Part shown: piece after piece, positions 45,801-58,000 of the stretch
How positions within the stretch are numbered: the stretch's first letter is position 1
Layout of the letters: each line of letters begins with the position of its first letter
DNA from: Rhizomys pruinosus
Lineage: Eukaryota; Chordata; Mammalia; Rodentia; Spalacidae
Assembly: GCA_009823505.1 (NCBI GenBank)
Contig: VZQC01007982.1
Span: 3,928,993 to 3,992,992 of the forward strand
DNA length: 64,000 nt
Direction of reading: 5' to 3'
Made by a program: the position numbers and the translations under genes
The notes under the pieces: generated by a model
Databases searched by the model: none
Seen by the model: only the letters and a program-made list of their open reading frames with translations
What the model was told of the DNA's origin: nothing

Positions 45801-45999
45801 TTTATTTTTAGTTTTTTGAGGAAATACTGCATTGCTCTCCATATTGGCTGTGCTAGGTTCCCATTAATACAGTAGAATCATAACCCCCTTTTCTCCACAT
45901 TATTGTTAGCATTTATTTGTTGTTCATTTATTCATTTGTTCATATATTGTCTTTTAGATAATAACCATTGTAATTGGAATGAAGTGATGTCTCTCTCTT

Positions 46000-46200
46000 T
46001 TCTTTCTCTGTAGACAGTGTCTTGCTATGTAATCTAAAATGTTAGTTGCTTTCATTGTTGCTGTGACCAAATATCTAAACAGGAAGCTAGCCCCCACCTT
46101 AAGTCCTGCCCCTATGTAGGAACCAGACTTGTAGATGCATGGGGAACATTTCACATTCAAACCACGTTGCCCAGGTTGGCTCAGAATTTATCCACTTCCA
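46000..46200. mobile_element. B1 fragment split by a URR1-like fragment
   Basis: GACAGTGTCTTGCTATGTA and GTTGCCCAGGTTGGCTCAG look like two halves of a B1-type element, with TTCATTGTTGCTGTGACCAA...CATTCAAACCAC between them. Confidence 0.5.
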
Positions 46201-46339
46201 ATTTTTTGGTGTGTGAAATTCATAATAGGCCTGTATGATTGTTTTTCTGTGGTATTAGTTCTAATGTCTCCTTTTTAACTATCTCCAGTTTTGTTTATTT
46301 GGATGTTCTTGTCTTTGGATAAAGGGTATAATCTTGTCT

Positions 46340-46865
46340 ATCTTTAAAAAATTTTTTTTGGGAAATTTCACTCATATGTAATGTATTTTGATCGTGTTCA
46401 CCCCATCTCCTCTTACTCCCCTTTCCCTCTTTCTGATCCCTTCTTCCAAACTGGTCCCCCTAACACTTTCATGTCTTTTAGAAAAACAACCTACTGGTGC
46501 TGACATGCAGGTTATTACCAGAGTGTGAGTAACTCACCAATGACTGCACCATTCAAGGGAAGTCTCTCCCACCTGCCGCCACCTTAACTATCAACCGTGC
46601 GTCAGCCCCATTCCCCTCTATGGTGTATGTTGTGATGGCTCAATCTTGTGCAGGTTTTGTGCAGTTGCCACAGCTGCTGTGAGTTCACGGGTACGGTGGC
46701 CATGTCATGTCCAGAAGACAGCTTTCCACAGCATTCCTCCCCATCCTCTGGCTTTTGTATTCTTTCTACGCCATTAACTGCCATGTTCCTGAAGTCTTGG
46801 AGGGGGTGACATAGATGTCCTATTTAAGGCTGAACATTTAATAGTCATTTTTTTCTTAGTACTTT
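46340..46865 (-). mobile_element. Lx-type LINE-1 3' UTR, minus strand
   Basis: CATCCTCTGGCTTTTGTATT...GAGGGGGTGACATAGATGTC is the reverse of a rodent Lx 3' UTR. Its inverted copy is at about 56900-57430. Confidence 0.75.
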
Positions 46866-46899
46866 TATCAATCTTGCTTATCTTTAATAAAACCACTTA

Positions 46900-46905
46900 T
46901 TTTAC

Positions 46906-46952
<47 letters not shown>

Positions 46953-46954
46953 TA
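46900..46954. repeat. (TTTA)n microsatellite
   Basis: About 13 units in the left arm; the inverted copy at about 56829-56855 has roughly half the length. Confidence 0.95.
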
Positions 46955-48560
46955 CTGTGTGTGTGGTTTCTCTGTCGTTGGTTTAATTTCTGGTCATTAT
47001 TATTCCTTTGCTTTTTGTAATTTGGAGTGGGTTTATTGCTTTTTCCGGGTTCTTGGGTTGGATTATTAGGTTTTTCATATTTGGGATGTTTGTACAAGTT
47101 AATGTAGGTACTTAGCACTACAAATCTCCCTCCCAGTCTTGCTGTTTCTGTGTCCTCTAAATTTTGCTGTTTCCATTTCATTTGTTTCAGTAAAAATTTT
47201 AGTTTCCTAGTGGATTTTGTCAGTGCATTATTTGTTCAATAATAATGATGCTTAGTCTTCGACTTTGTATAATTTTCAAAGTTTTGATTGTTTATTTCTA
47301 GTTTATTCCACTGCAATCTAATGATATACATGGTATATTTTTGATTGTTTTAAATTTGTTGAGATCATTTTGTTGACTTACATATGGTTTATTCCAGAGA
47401 ACATGCTGATGAAAAGAATGTGTATTTTGCAGGTTTTAGGTGAAATAGTCTGTAAATGTTTGTTAGGCCTTTTTAGTTGAAAATACAGTTTACTTTGATA
47501 TTTCTTTTTTTTTTTTTGGTCTTTTCCAGACAGGGTCTCCCTGTAGTCCCAGCTGTCCTGGAACTCACTCTGTAGACCAGGCTGGCCTTGAACTCACAAA
47601 GATCTGCCTGCCTCTGCCTCCCAAGTTCTAGGATTAAAGGTATGCACCACCATGCCTGGCTTACTTTGATATTTCTTATTAAAGTTGCCAGCTTTACCCT
47701 CCCTTTTCTCCCTCCCTCTCCCTTCCTCCTCCTTCCCTCCTTACTTTCCCCCTCCCCCTCCCCCTCCCCTTCTTTCTCTTTTTCCTTTTTTTTTTTTGTC
47801 TCACTAGGATATAAGACCTGTTTCTCAGGGTCGGATATTCTGGTGATCTAGTCTACTGTTTTCAACTATATTTTATTGATTTATTATGTTTTTTATTTGT
47901 AAGATTTCTATTTGGTTTTCTCAGGATTTATTTCTGCTAAATCTATCATTTATTTCATGAATCATTTTTCCAATTTTCTTCAACTGCCTATGTGTATCTT
48001 CTTGAATATTACTGAATTTCTTTATAATCATTAAAAAATCTTAATCAGGGATTTCCTCGGTATCATTATTTTTGGGATCTGTTGATAGTTTTTATTTCCT
48101 TTGAAGGCATCATGTTGCCTTGTATTTGTATTTCCTGTGATTCTACATTGAGATTTGCATTTCTGTGGAGTGCCTCTTTGTGACCACTTCACCAGTGGTG
48201 TGGTGCTTCTGCGAGTGTGCTGGACGTTTCCTCAGGCACTACCGGGGCCAGCACTGCTGCAAGCAAGGGCCTTTGGCACTGGTAGACTCATGGTAAGGGG
48301 GATCTGCGACACTTGGCCTCAGACCCAGTGGCCATGCAGGTCCAGGAGCAGCTGGCTGTGGGTGGGGGTGATGATGGGAGTTCTCAACACTCTATCAGAC
48401 ACAGTGCTGGTGCCAAGGAGTTGGCCAGCCAGTGGGACATTTGCTTCCACCAGTCACAGCAGTGGCATGACTAGCTTCTATTTTCCAGTCAAAGGAATTC
48501 CTCAGAAAGCAATTCTAGTGCACCATGTCACATGCACAGATGGATGATCAGGATCCAAAG
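46955..48560 (-). mobile_element. Old LINE-1, minus strand, ORF2 to 5' end
   Basis: The reverse strand encodes an L1 ORF2 linker-like segment (ETARLGGRFVVLSTYINLYK). The order along the minus strand then runs to ORF1-like sequence (about 47850-48060) and a GC-rich 5' UTR-like block (48150-48550). A B1 (47507-47660) and a CT-rich tract (47690-47790) interrupt it. The open + frame at 48155-48547 is an accident of this region. Confidence 0.7.
47490..47677 (-). mobile_element. B1 SINE, minus strand, with 17-bp TSD
   Basis: B1 at 47507-47660 between perfect TTACTTTGATATTTCTT copies (47490-47506, 47661-47677). In the right arm the same insertion is at 56105-56268, with one of the two flanks corrupted. 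Confidence 0.96.
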
Positions 48561-48769
48561 ATCTATGCCATATTTCTGAGATTTTGTATGGACAAGTTTC
48601 AGGTTTATATCATTAATTCTACATTCAGCCTACAGATCAAGCATATGCTCATAGGAAATTCATTGCTTGTATAACTTTAGGTAGTGTAAACTGACCCCAA
48701 CCAACTTAGTAACTAAGTGTGTTAATCTGGTAGGTATTATAATTATATGTAAACCAGTTCAGTATTGGA

Positions 48770-49065
48770 GAGGATTTATTAACTGTTGATTTTAACATGT
48801 GTCTTTTGTGTTCTTGATCTTAACCAGTCTTATCGGAGTGAGATGATATCTGAGACTGGTTTTAATTTCCATTTCCTTAATTATTAATGATGTTGAACAC
48901 TTTTAGATCTTTCTTAGCCATCTTTACTTCCTCACTGGTGAAGTCTCTGTTCAGCTCTTTACTCCATCTTTTGAGTAGGTAATTTGTTTTCTTACTTCTT
49001 TGTTTTTTGAGTAAACTGTGCATTGGGAGGTCTTTCAAGAATTCTAATTCTTCAGCTACATCCCA
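48770..49065 (-). mobile_element. LINE-1 ORF2 C-terminal fragment, minus strand
   Basis: The reverse strand reads RWSKELNRDFTSEEVKMAKK, an L1 ORF2 signature also seen at 35100. Inverted copy at about 54780-54990. Confidence 0.88.
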
Positions 49066-49789
49066 GGCTGATAAAAGTGAAGTCTCAAGGCTGCTGGCTT
49101 CAGTCACTTTTTATAGTCTCCAGGTGATAACAGTGTATAGTCAAATTTGGAATTATTGGTGTAAGGACTTAGCTTGTGCAATGGAATATAATAACTCATT
49201 GACCTTGCCTTTATTGAAAATCAGCTCAAAGTATTAATAGAACCAAGTATTTGTATAAGACTAACATGGCAAAATTCATATTCATGTAGAAATGTTTTGG
49301 TTTGGAGGTGCTTTGTTTCCATCCTCGATTGTAGTTTGGGGTACGGCTGGTATCTGGTTTCTGTTCTGGCTGATTATGTAGATATTTAAGTTTATTGTAA
49401 TAGTTAAGATTCTGCAGGTTTTGACTGACTGCACTTTGAGTACTGTCATCTTGAGGATATGCCTCTTACATCTTTGTTGTTGCTCCTTTTCTGACTTACT
49501 GAAGGGCTTTAATAGATTAAAATTGGAGCACATCTTTATTAGTTGAGAAATGGTGGTTGTGTTTAGTGTGGAAACAGAGTTTTAATATAAAAGTTCTTGA
49601 TTCTGCTCCTGATCGAACACATCACCAGTGCTTTGAGCTTAGACAGATGCATCAAATCACCTTCTGTCCCTGTTTTTTTTTTAGTATCTTGACCTCTAAA
49701 GAGGATGTACAACTATTCTGTCTACATTATTAAATGGCTGTGGGAATAATAGTGAAATATTGCATTCAATATTTGTAAAATATAAAACA

Positions 49790-50069
49790 GTTTAGAGATT
49801 TAATTCTTTTTTTTTTTTTTTTTTTTTATTTTTTTGTATGTGTGAGTGCATTGTCTGCATGTAGGTTTGTGCACCCGTGTGCTGTCGTGCGTGCCGTGGG
49901 AGTCAGAAGAGGGTCTCGGATTCCCTGGAAACTGGAATTCTCCTGGAATTGGAGTTATAGATGGTTCTTAGCGCCATGTGGGGCTGGGATCGAACCCGGG
50001 TCCTCTTGCAAGAGCAGTTGGCGCTCTTAACCACTAGGCCATATCTCCAGCCCAGTTTAGAGATTTAAA
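49790..50069 (-). mobile_element. B2 SINE, minus strand, error-rich copy
   Basis: Flanked by CAGTTTAGAGATTTAA at about 49789 and 50054. It has several single-base losses relative to the same B2 at 59790-60031 (GCGCCATGTGGGGCTGGGAT against GCCGCCATGTGGGTGCTGGG). Confidence 0.92.
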
Positions 50070-52042
50070 ATGGTAGAGTCACCACTGTTATTCTCATGAC
50101 CAAATACAGACTAAAAAGGCAAGCTAGGAGCTCTGGGCTTGTTTACACTGAGCAAGGCAGTGTTTCTGTTCTGATGCACTCATTACTAATGTATGTATGT
50201 TGTTTAGTTTGGTAAAGCAATGTGTATTTATACACGAGTTTATGGGGGTGATGGTCCAGAATATTGTCTAAGTCCTTTGCCTTCTCTCATCTTATTTCTG
50301 TTTTCAGCTTTATTCATGGACTTCTTTGAACAGTTATTTGGTCAGTTTTCAGCCAGATCTTTGTGTCATTTGAAGTGATAACAATCTATGTTATTGATAA
50401 AAGCCTCTGTCTCAACCTGATGATGGGCTTAGAATGCTTAGTACTTTTTACTTAGCTTGATAGAATAGAATTATCTTGTAAAATGAATGCTGTTTTCTCT
50501 GAAGTTCATTTGGATTCTAGTTACTTGTTATTGCTTAGCTGTTAAAAATTAAAAAATCAAATCATCCCCTCACATTTCTTTATGGGATTTTTAAGAGTTA
50601 GTTGGTGAGAGTGTTGAACATTTCTAATGACTTTGGGAGTACATGAGAAATGTGTGTGAATTTGTCTGGGTTTGGTGTGTGAGCTTAAAGTGATGATCAG
50701 AAACTTCCTTTGCCAATTCAGGACACTTGTTCTGAAACTTTTTCTTGTCTCAAAATAAATGAATAAGATGATGGTGAATGACTTTGGTACTGGTTGTATT
50801 ATGTCACTTTTCTGTTGCTGTGATAAAACCACAATGAACAAGGGAACTTATAAAAGGAAGAGTTTATTTGAGCTTTGATTGACGGTTCCAGGGAAAAAGA
50901 GTCCATTGTGGCGAGGAAGCATGGTGGACGGGGCTGGAGCAGCAAAGTCAAGGGTCACATCTCCAATGAGCACAAGGAGCAGAGAAGAAACTAGAGTTGA
51001 GCCCACAAGGCTTGTAACTCTCTAAGCCTGCCCAATGGCATGCTTCCTCCCAGCATGGCCACACTCTAAGGTTCCAGACCTCCCAAATACAATGCCACAA
51101 CTGGAGACAAAACGTCTGAATACTTAAAGACTATGGGGACATTCTCATTCAAACACACCACATTCCACTCCCTGGCCCCCTTAGGCCATAAAAATGCAAA
51201 ATGCATAAGTCCAACCTTAAAAGTCCCATAAGTCTTTACCAGACTCAATTCTATCAAAAGTCTATCATCCAAATCTCTTCTGAGACACAGGCCAATCTTT
51301 AACTTTAAGTCCTATAAAATCAAAAGGCAAATACATACTCCCAACATACAGTGAACTGAATACACATTCCCATTCCAAAAGGGAGGAATGAGGCATAGTG
51401 AGGAATATGGACCAAAACAAGACAAAAAACCAACAGGGCAAACACCAAGTCCAGTAGCTCCATGTGTGAATCTTTGGGACTTTACTTAAAAGGGCTTAGA
51501 TGGTTCAGCTCTTCCAGCTTTGCTTGCAACATACATTCTCTTAGGCTGGTACCCACTCCTGTATGCACTCTCTCCTTGGCAAAATCTCAAAGCTCTGGCC
51601 TCTTGAATGTTTTCTTGGGGTCTCGCTGCCAACCAGCTTCACATTCACAGTTCAGCAATGGCTACTCAGGGCCTTCTTTATTCAGGGATGCCCTGATGCA
51701 CTCTGTTTGGCCTCTGTGGCTCTCTGGAACTGTGGAGGCACTGCTGAACCCTTCACTCTTGCAAAACTTCATGCCTCTAAAGACAGCACAACGTGAATGA
51801 AACTGCCGAGTTTGGCCTGCAAGTTTGGGATGGGGACTCTCTCCTACTTTTAACCACATTTGCAAATTTTCTCTTGCCCTGGACTTGTTGGAGTAGAAAA
51901 AGCTTTCATATTTTCCTTTCAAAAAGTTGGAGAATTAGCTGGGTCGTTGGTCTTGCCCTTGAAGGTACTGTTCTGTTGTTTACTTGTTAAATCTCTAGGC
52001 CTCCTCCTTAATCACTTTAAACTCACCTTTCCCATTGTTTTT
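49805..52042 (+). repeat. Direct repeat, first copy
   Basis: It corresponds to 59790-62018 in the same orientation. The copy stops at CCCATTGTTTTT, before the N, at the point where the second copy has a 57-bp tandem repeat. Confidence 0.92.
50800..51140 (-). mobile_element. URR1-like terminal repeat, first copy
   Basis: TTCTGTTGCTGTGATAAAAC...AAGAGTTTATTTGAGC...TTCAAACACACCACATTCC. Same as 60770-61140 and inverted at 52570-52990. Confidence 0.85.
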
Positions 52043-52043
52043 N
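52043..52043. other. Single N at the inversion point
   Basis: The sequence reverses direction at this N, leaving 51680-52042 as unpaired spacer. Confidence 0.9.
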
Positions 52044-55000
52044 AAGGAAGGCCTGATAGGCCATTGCTTCGAAGCTGTGAATGTGGAACTGTTGGCAGCG
52101 AGACCCCAAGAAAACATTCAAGATGCCAAGCCTTTGAGATATCTGCCAAGGAGAGATGCATACAGGAGTGGTGTCCAGCCTAAGAGAAGAAATGATATGT
52201 TGCAAGCAAAGCTGGAAGAGCTGAGACAGTCGTAAGCCCTTTGGTAAGTCAAGTCCCAGAAGAATCGCACATGGAGCTACTGGACTTGGTGGTTTGCCCC
52301 TGTGGTTTTTTTGTCTGTTTTGGTCCATATTTTCCTCACTATGCCTCATTCCTCCCTTTTGGAATGGGAATGTGTATTCAGTTCACTGTATGTTGGGAGT
52401 ATGTAATTTGCCTTTGATTTTTAGGACTTAAAGTTAAGAGATGTGGCCTGTGTCTCAAAGAGATATTTGGATGATAACTTTTGAATAGAATTGAGTCTGG
52501 TAAAAGAACTATGGAGACCTTTAATGTTGGACTAATGCATTTTGCTTTTATATGGCCCTAAGGGGGCCATGGGAAGTGAATGTGGGTGGTTTGGATGAGA
52601 TGTCCCCCCATAGGTCTTTAAGTATTCAGACGTTTGGTCTACAGTTTAGGTGGCTGCTTTTGAGGAGGTCTTCTTTAGAAGGTGTGGCCATGCTGGAGGA
52701 AGTATGTCCATTGGGGCAGGCTTAGTGAGTTTAAAAGCCTTGTGGGCTCCAGTCCTCTCTCAAATAACGTCTGCCCCTGTGTGCTCATTGGAGATAGTGA
52801 ACCTTAGTTGCTGCTCCACCCCGTCCACCATGCCTTTCCTGCCACAATGGACCATGATATTCCCTGGAACCGTCAATCAAAGCTACAAATAAACTCTTCC
52901 TTTTATAAGTTCCCTTGTCATTGTGGTTTATCACGCAACAGAAAAGTGACTATACACCAGGGTTACCGAAGTCATTCACCATACATCTTATTCATTTATT
53001 TTGAGACAAGAAAAAGTTTCAGAACAAGTGTCCTGAATTGGCAAAGGAAGTTTCTGATCATCACTTTAAGCTCACACACCAAACCCAGACAAATTCACAC
53101 ACATTTCTCATGTACTCCCAAAGTCATTAGAAATGTTCAACACTCTCACCAACTAACTCTTAAAAATCCCATAAAGAAATGTGAGGGGAATGTGATTTTT
53201 TAATTTTTAACAGCTAAGCTAATAACAAGTAACTAGAATCCAAATGAACTTCAGAGAAAACAGCATTCATTTTACAAGATAATTCTATTCTATCAAGCTA
53301 AGTAAAAAGTACTAAGCATTCTAAGCCCATCATCAGGTTGAGACAGAGGCTTTTATCAATAACATAGATTGTTATCACTTCAAATGACACAAAGATCTGG
53401 CTGAAAACTGACCAAATAACTGTTCAAAGAAGGCCATGAATAAAGCTTGAAAACAGAAATAAGAATGAGAGAAGGCAAAGGACTTAGACAATATTCTGGA
53501 CCATCACCCCCATAAACTCGTGTATAAATACACATTGCTTTACCAAACTAAACAACATACATACATTAGTAATGAGTGCATCAGAACAGAAACACTGCCT
53601 TGCTCAGTGTAAACAAGCCCAGAGCTCCTAGCTTGCCTTTTTAGTCTGTATTTGGTCATGAGAATAACAGTGGTGACTCTACCATTTTAAATCTCATAAA
53701 CATTGGGCTGGAGAGATTGCCTAGTGGTTAAGAGCGCCAACGTGCTCTTGCAGAGGACCCGGGTTAAGGAATCCCAGCCACCCACATGGCGCTAAGAACC
53801 ATCTATAACTCCAATTCCAGAGAATTCCACTGTTCCAGGGATAATCCGAGACCCTCTTCTGACTCCCACAGCACTGCACACACGGGTGCACAAACCACAT
53901 CAGACAATGCACTCACACATAAAAAAAAAAAAAAAAAAGAATTAAATCAATATTATAAAAAAACCAATACTAACAGAAAATGGTATGTTAATTAAGGAAT
54001 CTGTTACTTAAATATTTATCATATTATCACTATATTCCACAGCAAAAAAGACAGATAGGACATCCTTAGAGGTCAAGACTAAAAAGGACAGAAGTGATTT
54101 GATGCATCTGTCTAAGCTCAAAGCACTGGTGATGTGTTCGATCAGGAGCAGAATCAAGAACTTTTATATTAAAACTCTGTTTCCACACTAAACACAACCA
54201 CCATTTCTCAACTAATAAAGATGTGCTCCAATTTTAATCTATTAAAGCCCTTCAGTAAGTCAGAAAAGGAGCAACAACAAAGATGTAAGAGGCATATCCT
54301 CAAGATGACAGTACTCAAAGTGCAGTCAGTCAAAACCTGCAGAATCTTAACTATTACAATAAACTTAAATATCTACATAATCAGCCAGAACAGAAACCAG
54401 ATACCAGCCGTACCCCAAACTACAATCGAGGATGGAAACAAAGCACCTCCAAACCAAAACATTTCTACATGAATATGAATTTTGCCATGTTAGTCTTATA
54501 CAAATGACTTGTTCTATTAATACTTTGAGCTGATTTTCAATAAAGGCAAGGTCAATGAGTTATTATATTCCATTGCACAAGCTAAGTCCTTACACCAATA
54601 ATTCCAAATTTGACTATACACTGTTATCACCTGGAGACTATAAAAAGTGACTGAAGCCAGCAGCCTTGAGACTCACTTTTATCAGCCATGGGATGTAGCT
54701 GAAAGAAAAAAAATTAGAATCTTGAAAGACACCCAATTGCACAGTTTTGACTATAAGAAACAAAGAAGTAAAAAACAATATTACCTACTCAAAAGATGGA
54801 GGTAAAGAGCTGAACAAGAGACTTCACCAGTGAGGAAGTAAAGATGGCTAAGAAAGATCTAAAAGTGTTCAACACATTAATAATTAAGGACGATGGGAAT
54901 TAAAACCAGTCTCAGATAGCATCTCACTCAAAAAAGCTGGTTAGAGATCAAGAACCAAAAGACACATGTTAAAATCAACAGTTAAATAAATCCTCTCCAA

Positions 55001-58000
55001 GTACTGAACTGGTTTTACATATAATTATAATACTACCAGTTAACACACTTAGTTACTAAGTTGGTTGGGGTCAGTTTACACGACCTAAAGTTATACAGCA
55101 ATTGAATTTCCCTCTGAGCATTGCTTGATCTGTAGGCTGAATGTAGAATTAATGATATAAACCATGAAACTGTCCATACAAAATCTCAGAAATATGGCAT
55201 AGATCTTTGGATCCTGATCATCCATCTGTGCATGTGACATGGTGCACTAGAATTGCTTTCTGAGGAATTCCTTTGACTGGAAAATAGAAGCTAGTCATGC
55301 CACTGCTGTGACTGGTGGAAGCAAATGTCCCACTGGCTGGCCAACTCCTTGGCACCAGCACTGTGTCTGATAGAGTGTTGAGAACTCCCATCATCACCCC
55401 CACCCACAGCCAGCTGCTCCTGGACCTGCATGGCCACTGGGTCTGAGGCCAAGTGTCGCAGATCCCCCTTACCATGAGTCTACCAGTGCCAAAGGCCCTT
55501 GCTTGCAGCAGTGCTGGCCCCGGTAGTGCCTGAGGAAACGTCCAGCACACTCGCAGAAGCACCACACCACTGGTGAAGTGGTCACAAAGAGGCACTCCAC
55601 AGAAATGCAAATCCAATGTAGAATCACAGAAATACAAATACAAGGCAGACATGATGCCTTCAAAGGAAATAGAAAACTATCACAGATCCCAAAAATAATG
55701 ATCACCGAGGAAATCCCTGATTAAGATTTTTTAATGATTATAAAGAAATTCAGTAATATTCAAGAAGATACACATAGGCAGTTGAAGAAAATTGGAAAAA
55801 TTATTCATGAAATAAATGATAGATTTAGCAGAAATGAAAATCCTGAGAAAACCAAATAGAAATCTTGACAAATAAAAAAACATAATAATGCAATAAAAAA
55901 TTAGTTGGAAAACGTAGACTAGATCACCAGAATATCCGACCTGAGAAACAAGGTCTTATAGCCTGAGGAGACAAAAAAAAAAAGGAAGAGAAAGAAGGGG
56001 AGGGGGAGGGGGAGGGGGACAGTAAGGAGGGAAGGAGGAAGGAAGGAGAAGGGAGGAGAAAAGGAGGTTAAGATCTGGCAACTTTAATAGAAATATCAAA
56101 GTAATCCAGCATGGTATTCATATCCCTGTTAATCCTCAGCTTGGCAAAAGCAGAGGCAGGCAGATCTTTGTATTGTCTAAGGTAGAAGCCCAGCCCTGGC
56201 CTACAGATGGTTCCAGGACGCTGGGACTACAGGAGCCCTGTGCAGTGGAAAAGAACCAAAAAAAAAAAAGAAGAGAATAATAGAAAAGTAAACTGGTTTT
56301 CAACTAAAAAGGCCTAACAAACATTTACAGACTATTTCACCTAAAACCTGCAAAATACACATTCTTTTCATCAGCATGTTCTCTGGAATGAAACCATATG
56401 TAAGTCAACAAAATGATCTCAACAAATTTAAGAACAATCAAAAATATACCATGTATATCATTAGATTGCAGTGGAATAAACTAGAAATAAACAATCAAAA
56501 CTTTGAAAATTATACAAAGTCGAAGACTAAGCATCATTATTATTGAACAAATAATGCACTGACAAAATCCACTAGGAAACTAAAATTTTTACTGAAACAA
56601 ATGAAATGGAAACAGCAAAATTTAGAGGACACAGAAACAGCAAGACTGGGAGGGAGATTTGTAGTGCTAAGTACCTACATTAACTTGTACAAACATCCCA
56701 AATATGAAAAACCTAATAATCCAACCCAAGAACCCGGAAAAAGCAATAAACCCACTCCAAATTACAAAAAGCAAAGGAATAATAATGACCCAGAAATTAC
56801 AACCAACGACAGAGAAACCCACAAACATTAAATAAATAAATAAATAAATAATATAAATGTAAAAATAAGTAAATAAGAAAATAAGTGGTTTTATTAAAGA
56901 TAAGCAAGATTGATAAAAGTACTAAGAAAAAAATGACTATTAAATGTTCAGCCTTAAATAGACATCTATGTCACCCCCTCAAGACTCAGGACCATTGCAG
57001 GATATGGCGTAGAAAAGAATACAAAAGCCAAGGATGGGGAGGAATGCTGTGGAAAGCACTGACTCTGACATGACGATGGCCACCTACCGGAACTCACAGC
57101 AGCTGTGGCAACTGCACAAAACCTGGCACAAGATTGAGCCATCACAACAATACACCAAGAGGGGAATGGGCTGACGCACGGTTGATAGTTAAGGTGGCGG
57201 CAGGTGGGAGACGACTTCCCTTGAATGGTGCGAGTCCATTGTGAGTTCTCAGCCACTCTGGTAATAACCTGCATGTCAGCACCAGTAGGTTTGTTTTTCT
57301 AAAAGACATGAAGTGTTAGGGGGACCATTTTGGAAGAAGGGATCAGAAAGAGGGAAAGGGGAGTAAGAGGAGATGGGGGTGAACACGATCAAAATACATT
57401 ACATATGAGTGAAATTTCCCAAAAAAAAATTTTTTAAAAAGACAAGATTATACCCTTTATCCAAAGACAAGAACATCCAAATAAACAAAACTGGAGATAG
57501 TTAAAAAGGAGACATTAGAACTAATACCACAGAAAAACAATCATACAGGCCTATTATGAATTTCACACACCAAAAAATTGGAAGTGGATAAATTCTGAGC
57601 CAACCTGGGCAACGTGGTTTGAATGTGAAAATGTTCCCATGCATCTCAAGTCTGGTTCCTACATAGGGGCAGGACTTAAGGTGGGGGCTAGCTTCCTGTT
57701 TAGATATTTGGTCACAGCAACATGAAAGCAACTAACATTTAGATTACATAGCAAGAACATGTCCTACAGAGAAAAAAGAGAGAGAAGACATCCACTTCAT
57801 TCCAATACAATGGTTTATTATCTAAAAGACAATATATGACAAATGAATAAATGAACAACAAATAAATGCACAATAATGTGGGAGAAAAGGGGTTATGATG
57901 CTACTGAATTAATGGGGAACCTAGCACACCAATAGGAGAGCAATGGCAGTAATTTCGCAAAAAACTAAAAAGTAATAGGATGTGATGTACATGTCTATAT

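Larger units (their letters stand above)
44072..51679 (+). repeat. Large inverted repeat, left arm
   Basis: About 7.6 kb whose reverse complement forms 52044-59701. Paired positions sum to about 103,720-103,780 along the whole arm. Shared landmarks are the B3 at 44080, the B2 at 44610, L1 pieces, the B1 at 47507, the CT tract, the B2 at 49806 and the URR1-like repeat at 50800. The last 2 kb (49.8 kb onward) carries more small indels than the matching third copy. Confidence 0.95.

Noticed and set aside
48155..48547. 130-codon open frame, identical to one at 55218-55652 on the other strand
   Set aside because: It lies in the GC-rich 5' part of an antisense LINE-1. The conserved copy is just the other arm of the duplication, not evidence of selection.
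50557..53203. 94-131-codon frame (FIYFETRKSFRTSVLNWQRK...) seen three times
   Set aside because: The recurrence is explained by the inverted/direct duplication at 44-62 kb; it lies beside a URR1-like repeat and resembles no known protein.
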